Assembly (NCBI RefSeq): GCF_000143965.1
Contig: NC_014365.1
Location: 2,321,501 to 2,385,500 of the forward strand
Reading direction: 5' to 3'
From: Desulfarculus baarsii DSM 2075
Lineage (GTDB): Bacteria; Desulfobacterota; Desulfarculia; Desulfarculales; Desulfarculaceae
Length of the DNA stretch: 64,000 nt
Shown: piece by piece, positions 60,964 to 64,000 of the stretch
Numbering within the stretch: position 1 is the first letter of the stretch
Layout of the letters: each line of letters starts with the position of its first letter
The notes under the pieces: model-generated
Told to the model about the DNA's origin: nothing
What the model saw: only the letters and a program-made list of their open reading frames with translations
Databases searched by the model: none
Made by a program: the position numbers and the translations under genes

Positions 60964-61335
60964 ATGGCCAGCCACCGAGACAAACGAAAAACCCAGAGAT
61001 ACTCGGCCGCCAAAGAGGCTTTTGTCTTTTTGCGGCCCACTTTTGTCAATCTGGGTCGTGTCGTCGACCTCAGCGACGGCGGCGCGGGCCTGGAGTACAT
61101 CGCCGACAAGGGCATCGCCCCCGAATGGGCCGAAGTGGACATTGTCCTGTCCGATAGCGGCACGCATATCAGTCGCGTGCCCTGCCGCATCGTCCACGAT
61201 TCGCCCCTGGACGACCAAGCCATGCCCCTGGGCCTGGAAACCAGGCGCTGCGGCCTGCAGTGGGGCGAGTTGACGCCGCGGCAGCAAGTCCACCTAAAAG
61301 CATGCACGTCCTATCATGGCAAATTCAACGCCTAA
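60964..61335 (+). CDS. PilZ domain protein
   Basis: This is a 123-residue PilZ protein. It has RDKRKTQRYSA at the start, the basic R-x3-R cyclic di-GMP motif, and VVDLSDGGAGLEYI, a perfect D-x-S-x2-G motif, near residue 36. A closing strand and helix follow, with GLQWGELTPRQQVHL. Both key motifs are intact, so binding of cyclic di-GMP is very likely. No output domain is attached, so it probably acts by protein contact. It is preceded by an A+T-rich stretch, and a long noncoding leader follows it. Confidence 0.85.
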   Translation: MASHRDKRKTQRYSAAKEAFVFLRPTFVNLGRVVDLSDGGAGLEYIADKGIAPEWAEVDIVLSDSGTHISRVPCRIVHDSPLDDQAMPLGLETRRCGLQWGELTPRQQVHLKACTSYHGKFNA

Positions 61336-61825
61336 ATGCCAAAGTCCCGCGCATGGTCAAGGATGACCGGCGGGGCCGCGACTGGCCGACTTGACTCTTT
61401 GCCCCGCCGCCGCACAAAACCAGCCACACGCAACCTCATTCATATTATAATGATGGGCATACGGTTTTTGCCTATCGAAAGACTATGCTTTACCGTTGAC
61501 CAAAGGCCGACAACAGCCTGAAACAAAAACTTTTTTGCGAACGATACGGATTGCTTTCATTGCCAAAACATATAGTTACCATGTAGCATTAGTTTTCTTG
61601 GCCAGAAATCGAGCAACAATCCCTTGCAGGCTTGAAGAAATAGAGTTATGAAAGATAGCCGGTAAAGTGAAGTATCTCACAGGGGGTCGAAACAGCTCCG
61701 AGTCCGGCTGGAAGGGGCGACCCCGCGCCGCTGGGATCGACGGGCGTCTTCATCTGGCGGCCTAGGCCGTCGTTGCATGGCTCATCTGGTGCTTGTCCGC
61801 CAATCCAACCGAGGGAGGACAGCAT
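61336..61825 (+). other. 490-base leader region upstream of metF
   Basis: No gene is supported. The left part is A+T-rich with imperfect palindromes near 61440. The right part has a structured element: GGGGTCG (61683-61689) pairs with CGACCCC (61718-61724) around an inner CAGC/GCTG stem. AGCCGG at 61655 can also pair with CCGGCT at 61703, so alternative folds exist. It then runs into a strong ribosome site (GAGGGAGG). Confidence 0.5.
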
Positions 61826-62698
61826 ATGGCCTTTGCAGAAGCACTCAAGTCCAAGGCTTTCGTGGTGCTGGTGGAGATGGAGACGCCCAAAGGCGTTGAC
61901 ATTTCGGGCTTTATCGACAACGCTCGCCACGTGGTCGGCCGCGTCGACGCCGCGCTGATCCCGGATATGAGCTTTGCCGTGATGCGCATGTCGGCCCTGG
62001 CCGGGGCGGTGCTCTTAAAGCAGCAGGGATTGGAGCCGATCATCCAATTCTCCTGTCGCGACCGCAATCGCCTGGCCTTGCAGGGTGATCTGCTAGCCGC
62101 CCACGTGCTTGGCGTGGCCAACGTCATGGCCATTGACGGCGAGGCCATCGAGATGGGCGACCATCTGCACGCCAAGCCGGTTTACGACCTCAGCGCGGTC
62201 GGTTTCCTGGAGGCCGCCCAGGGCTTGGCCGACGGCAAGGACATCGGCGGGCGACAATTGCGCGGCGCGCCCAAGTTCTGTCTGGGCGCGCGCATCGAGC
62301 CCTGGGTCGACGACGCCCAGTGCGAGTTGCGCCTGGGCGAGGCCCGGGCGGCGGTCAAGCGGGGGGCCAAGTTTCTGGTTGGCCCGCCGGTGTTTGACCT
62401 GGAGTCCTTCGCGGGCTTCATGGCAAAGGCCAAGGACGTCGGCGCGCCGATCATCGCGTCGGTTCTGCTTCTGAAATCGGTGGGCATGGCCCGCTACCTC
62501 AACCAGAACCTGCCCGGCGTCTGCATCAGCGAAGATACGATCCGGCGCATTCGTCAGGCCTCCGATCGGCCGGCCGAATGTGTCAAGATCGCCGCGGAAA
62601 CGGTCAAGGGACTCAAAAAACTCTGCGGCGGGACATTGTTGGTGACCGCCGGCTGGGAGGACAAACTGCCGGGCGTCCTGGACGCCGCGGGCCTCTAG
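61826..62698 (+). CDS. metF: Methylenetetrahydrofolate reductase (MetF type of Wood-Ljungdahl clusters)
   Basis: This is a 290-residue TIM-barrel protein of the MTHFR family, which reduces methylene- to methyl-tetrahydrofolate. It has VEMETPKGVDISGF near 16, QFSCRDRNRLALQGDL near 74 (the SxRDRN substrate-region motif), the GANVMAID-type strand (VANVMAID) and ARIEPWVDDAQCEL near 155, and ends in KLPGVLDAAG. No NAD(P)H-binding part is fused. In acetogens such MetF works with MetV, HdrA, HdrBC and MvhD; here hdrA follows 42 bases after the stop. The ATG at 61826 has GAGGGAGG about 7 bases upstream. MetV is not seen in the window. Confidence 0.88.
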   Translation: MAFAEALKSKAFVVLVEMETPKGVDISGFIDNARHVVGRVDAALIPDMSFAVMRMSALAGAVLLKQQGLEPIIQFSCRDRNRLALQGDLLAAHVLGVANVMAIDGEAIEMGDHLHAKPVYDLSAVGFLEAAQGLADGKDIGGRQLRGAPKFCLGARIEPWVDDAQCELRLGEARAAVKRGAKFLVGPPVFDLESFAGFMAKAKDVGAPIIASVLLLKSVGMARYLNQNLPGVCISEDTIRRIRQASDRPAECVKIAAETVKGLKKLCGGTLLVTAGWEDKLPGVLDAAGL

Positions 62699-62740
62699 CC
62701 GGTGTAAAGTGCAGGCATTTTCATCATCGAAGGGTTTCCT

Positions 62741-64000
62741 ATGAGCGACGCAACACAAAAGGGCCGGTTGGAAACGGTCCTGGTCATAGGAGGCGGTATC
62801 GCCGGCCTGAAATCCGCGCTGGATCTAGCCGAATCCGGGCGTCAGGTCGTGGTCACCGATAAGGCCCCCAATTTGGGTGGCTATCTGCCTCTTCTCGACC
62901 GTCAGTTCCCAACCAATGACTGCCAGATCTGTTATCTGTCGCCGGACATGGCTCCGGCCGGCTTCGATATCGGCATCGGCGTCATGCCCCTGACCGAAGT
63001 GGTGGGCGTCAGCGGCCAGGCGGGAGACTTCACCGTCGAACTGACCACCAAGCCCCGCTACATCGACACCGAGCTGTGCACCGCCTGTGGCGAGTGTCTC
63101 AAGGCCGCGCCAGAGGGCGCGGTGAGCTTCACGCCCGGCCTGGATCACCGCAGCACCACCTGTCTGCGCTATCCCCAAGCCGTGCCCCAGGCCTTCGCCA
63201 TCAACATCGACAAGGTCGGCCAAGACACCAGCTGGATCAAGTGTTGCGAGCCGGGGGCGATCAAGCTCGATCAAAAGCCCGAGAGCGTCAAGCTGAACGT
63301 GGGCTCGATCATCGTGGCCACCGGCGCCGAGCTGTTCGACCCTACCCCGCTGTCCGACTACTTCGGCTACGGTCAGTTCCCCGACGTGGTCACCAGCCTG
63401 GAGTTCGAGCGCATCCTCAGCCCCGCCGGCCCCACCTGCGGCGCCTTCGCGCGGCCCAGCGACGGCCGCCGACCCACGCGCATCGGCTGGGTGCAGTGCG
63501 TGGGCAGCCGCACCACCAAGGCGCCGGGCAATCCCTATTGCTCGAGCATCTGCTGCATGTTCGCCATGAAAGAAGCCGCGTGGGCCAAGGAGCACTTCGC
63601 CAGCGACCTAGACGCCACGATCTTCTACATGGACATCCGGCCCATGGGCAAGGATTACGAGCAGTATTACCAGCGGATGAAAAACGACGTCGGCGTCAAC
63701 TTCGTGCGCTGCCGTCCCCACACCGTGCGTCGCGACGAGGCCACCAATGATCTGCTGCTGTCCTACGCCACCGAGGACGGCCAGCAGCTCGAGGCGGCCC
63801 TGGACATGCTGGTGCTGGCCACGGGTTTCTGCGCCTCCAAGGAGGCCGTGAGCACGGCCCAGGCCCTGGGCATCGAGCTGGACAAGTACAACTTCGTCAA
63901 GGTCAGCGACAAGGCCCCGGTCAGCACCAGCCGCGAGGGCGTCTACGCCTGCGGCATGAGCACCGGGCCCAAGGATATCCCCGATTCGCTGATGCAGGCC
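62741..64000 (+). CDS. HdrA-like FAD/iron-sulfur protein, cut by window edge; lacks a cluster cysteine
   Basis: The first 420 residues of an HdrA are seen; the gene runs off the right edge. FAD site VIGGGIAGLKSALDLAES is near residue 15, NDCQICYLSPDM near 62, and WVQCVGSRTTK near 250. The normal CxxCxxCxxxCP cluster is CTACGECLKAAP (113-124), with Ala in place of the fourth Cys (codon gcg). The second cysteine set seen in the other HdrA (CRACEKFCP) is lost too, leaving only KCCEPG. The FAD parts are conserved, so the gene is not decaying. It follows metF, so the protein is likely the HdrA of a MetF complex. The ATG has AAGGG upstream. Confidence 0.9.
   Translation, partial: MSDATQKGRLETVLVIGGGIAGLKSALDLAESGRQVVVTDKAPNLGGYLPLLDRQFPTNDCQICYLSPDMAPAGFDIGIGVMPLTEVVGVSGQAGDFTVELTTKPRYIDTELCTACGECLKAAPEGAVSFTPGLDHRSTTCLRYPQAVPQAFAINIDKVGQDTSWIKCCEPGAIKLDQKPESVKLNVGSIIVATGAELFDPTPLSDYFGYGQFPDVVTSLEFERILSPAGPTCGAFARPSDGRRPTRIGWVQCVGSRTTKAPGNPYCSSICCMFAMKEAAWAKEHFASDLDATIFYMDIRPMGKDYEQYYQRMKNDVGVNFVRCRPHTVRRDEATNDLLLSYATEDGQQLEAALDMLVLATGFCASKEAVSTAQALGIELDKYNFVKVSDKAPVSTSREGVYACGMSTGPKDIPDSLMQA

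Overview
The window looks like the chromosome of a GC-rich anaerobic Desulfobacterota (deltaproteobacterial) sulfate reducer or syntroph, most like Desulfarculus. The evidence is gene content: heterodisulfide-reductase (Hdr) and MvhD-type electron-bifurcation genes, a selenocysteine formate dehydrogenase, an acetogen-type MetF next to an HdrA, a PxxKW cysteine-rich protein, DUF3786 and DUF3795 proteins, and a full Gram-negative lipid A/BAM/Lol set. The genus is an inference; no rRNA gene is present.

Region 1 (1-16.8 kb, minus strand) is one dense envelope operon, read lysS-lolC-lolD-bamA-skp-lpxD-fabZ-lpxA-lpxI-(Gfo/Idh/MocA)-lpxB-msbA-PAP2-two ArnT-like glycosyltransferases. Genes overlap by 4-8 bp or lie within about 35 bp of each other. 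It makes lipid A, flips it, probably trims or decorates its phosphates, and supplies outer-membrane protein and lipoprotein export. The last glycosyltransferase runs off the left edge.

Region 2 (17-29 kb) is redox accessory DNA: a PxxKW protein with a near-consensus promoter, an HdrB/HdrC-like membrane pair, a DUF362 plus NapH/NapG-like polyferredoxin pair, a 0.7-kb gene-free stretch with duplicated segments and three perfect tri-loop hairpins, the Sec-containing formate dehydrogenase (in-frame UGA plus a SECIS hairpin), and a metallo-beta-lactamase protein with an odd C-terminal half.

Region 3 (29-39.6 kb) holds an OFA transporter-acetyl-CoA synthetase operon with a sigma54 promoter and upstream inverted repeat, next to its likely NtrC-type regulator and Cache/PAS kinase. 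Then come an HNH protein, an alpha/beta hydrolase, a free Cache protein, an IscA-like protein and Lgt.

Region 4 (39.6-48.3 kb) is a seven-gene cluster: MvhD, a double-length HdrA, a second MvhD, a FrhB/FloxB-like iron-sulfur protein, a HydB/FloxC-like protein, a HydG/FloxA-like FAD/NAD reductase and an HdrD-like protein. I read it as a soluble NAD(P)H-linked flavin-based bifurcating complex.

Region 5 (48.4-58 kb) has a dead magnesium-chelatase-like remnant, an A+T-rich two-domain glycosyltransferase with a sugar epimerase, a MaeB-type malic enzyme, DUF3795 and DUF3786 proteins and a fused AccA-AccD carboxyltransferase. Region 6 (58-64 kb) has tRNA-His followed by degenerate repeats, two PilZ proteins, a PanE-like reductase, a LuxR-type regulator, and a metF-hdrA pair that runs off the right edge. 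That HdrA lacks a normally conserved cluster cysteine.
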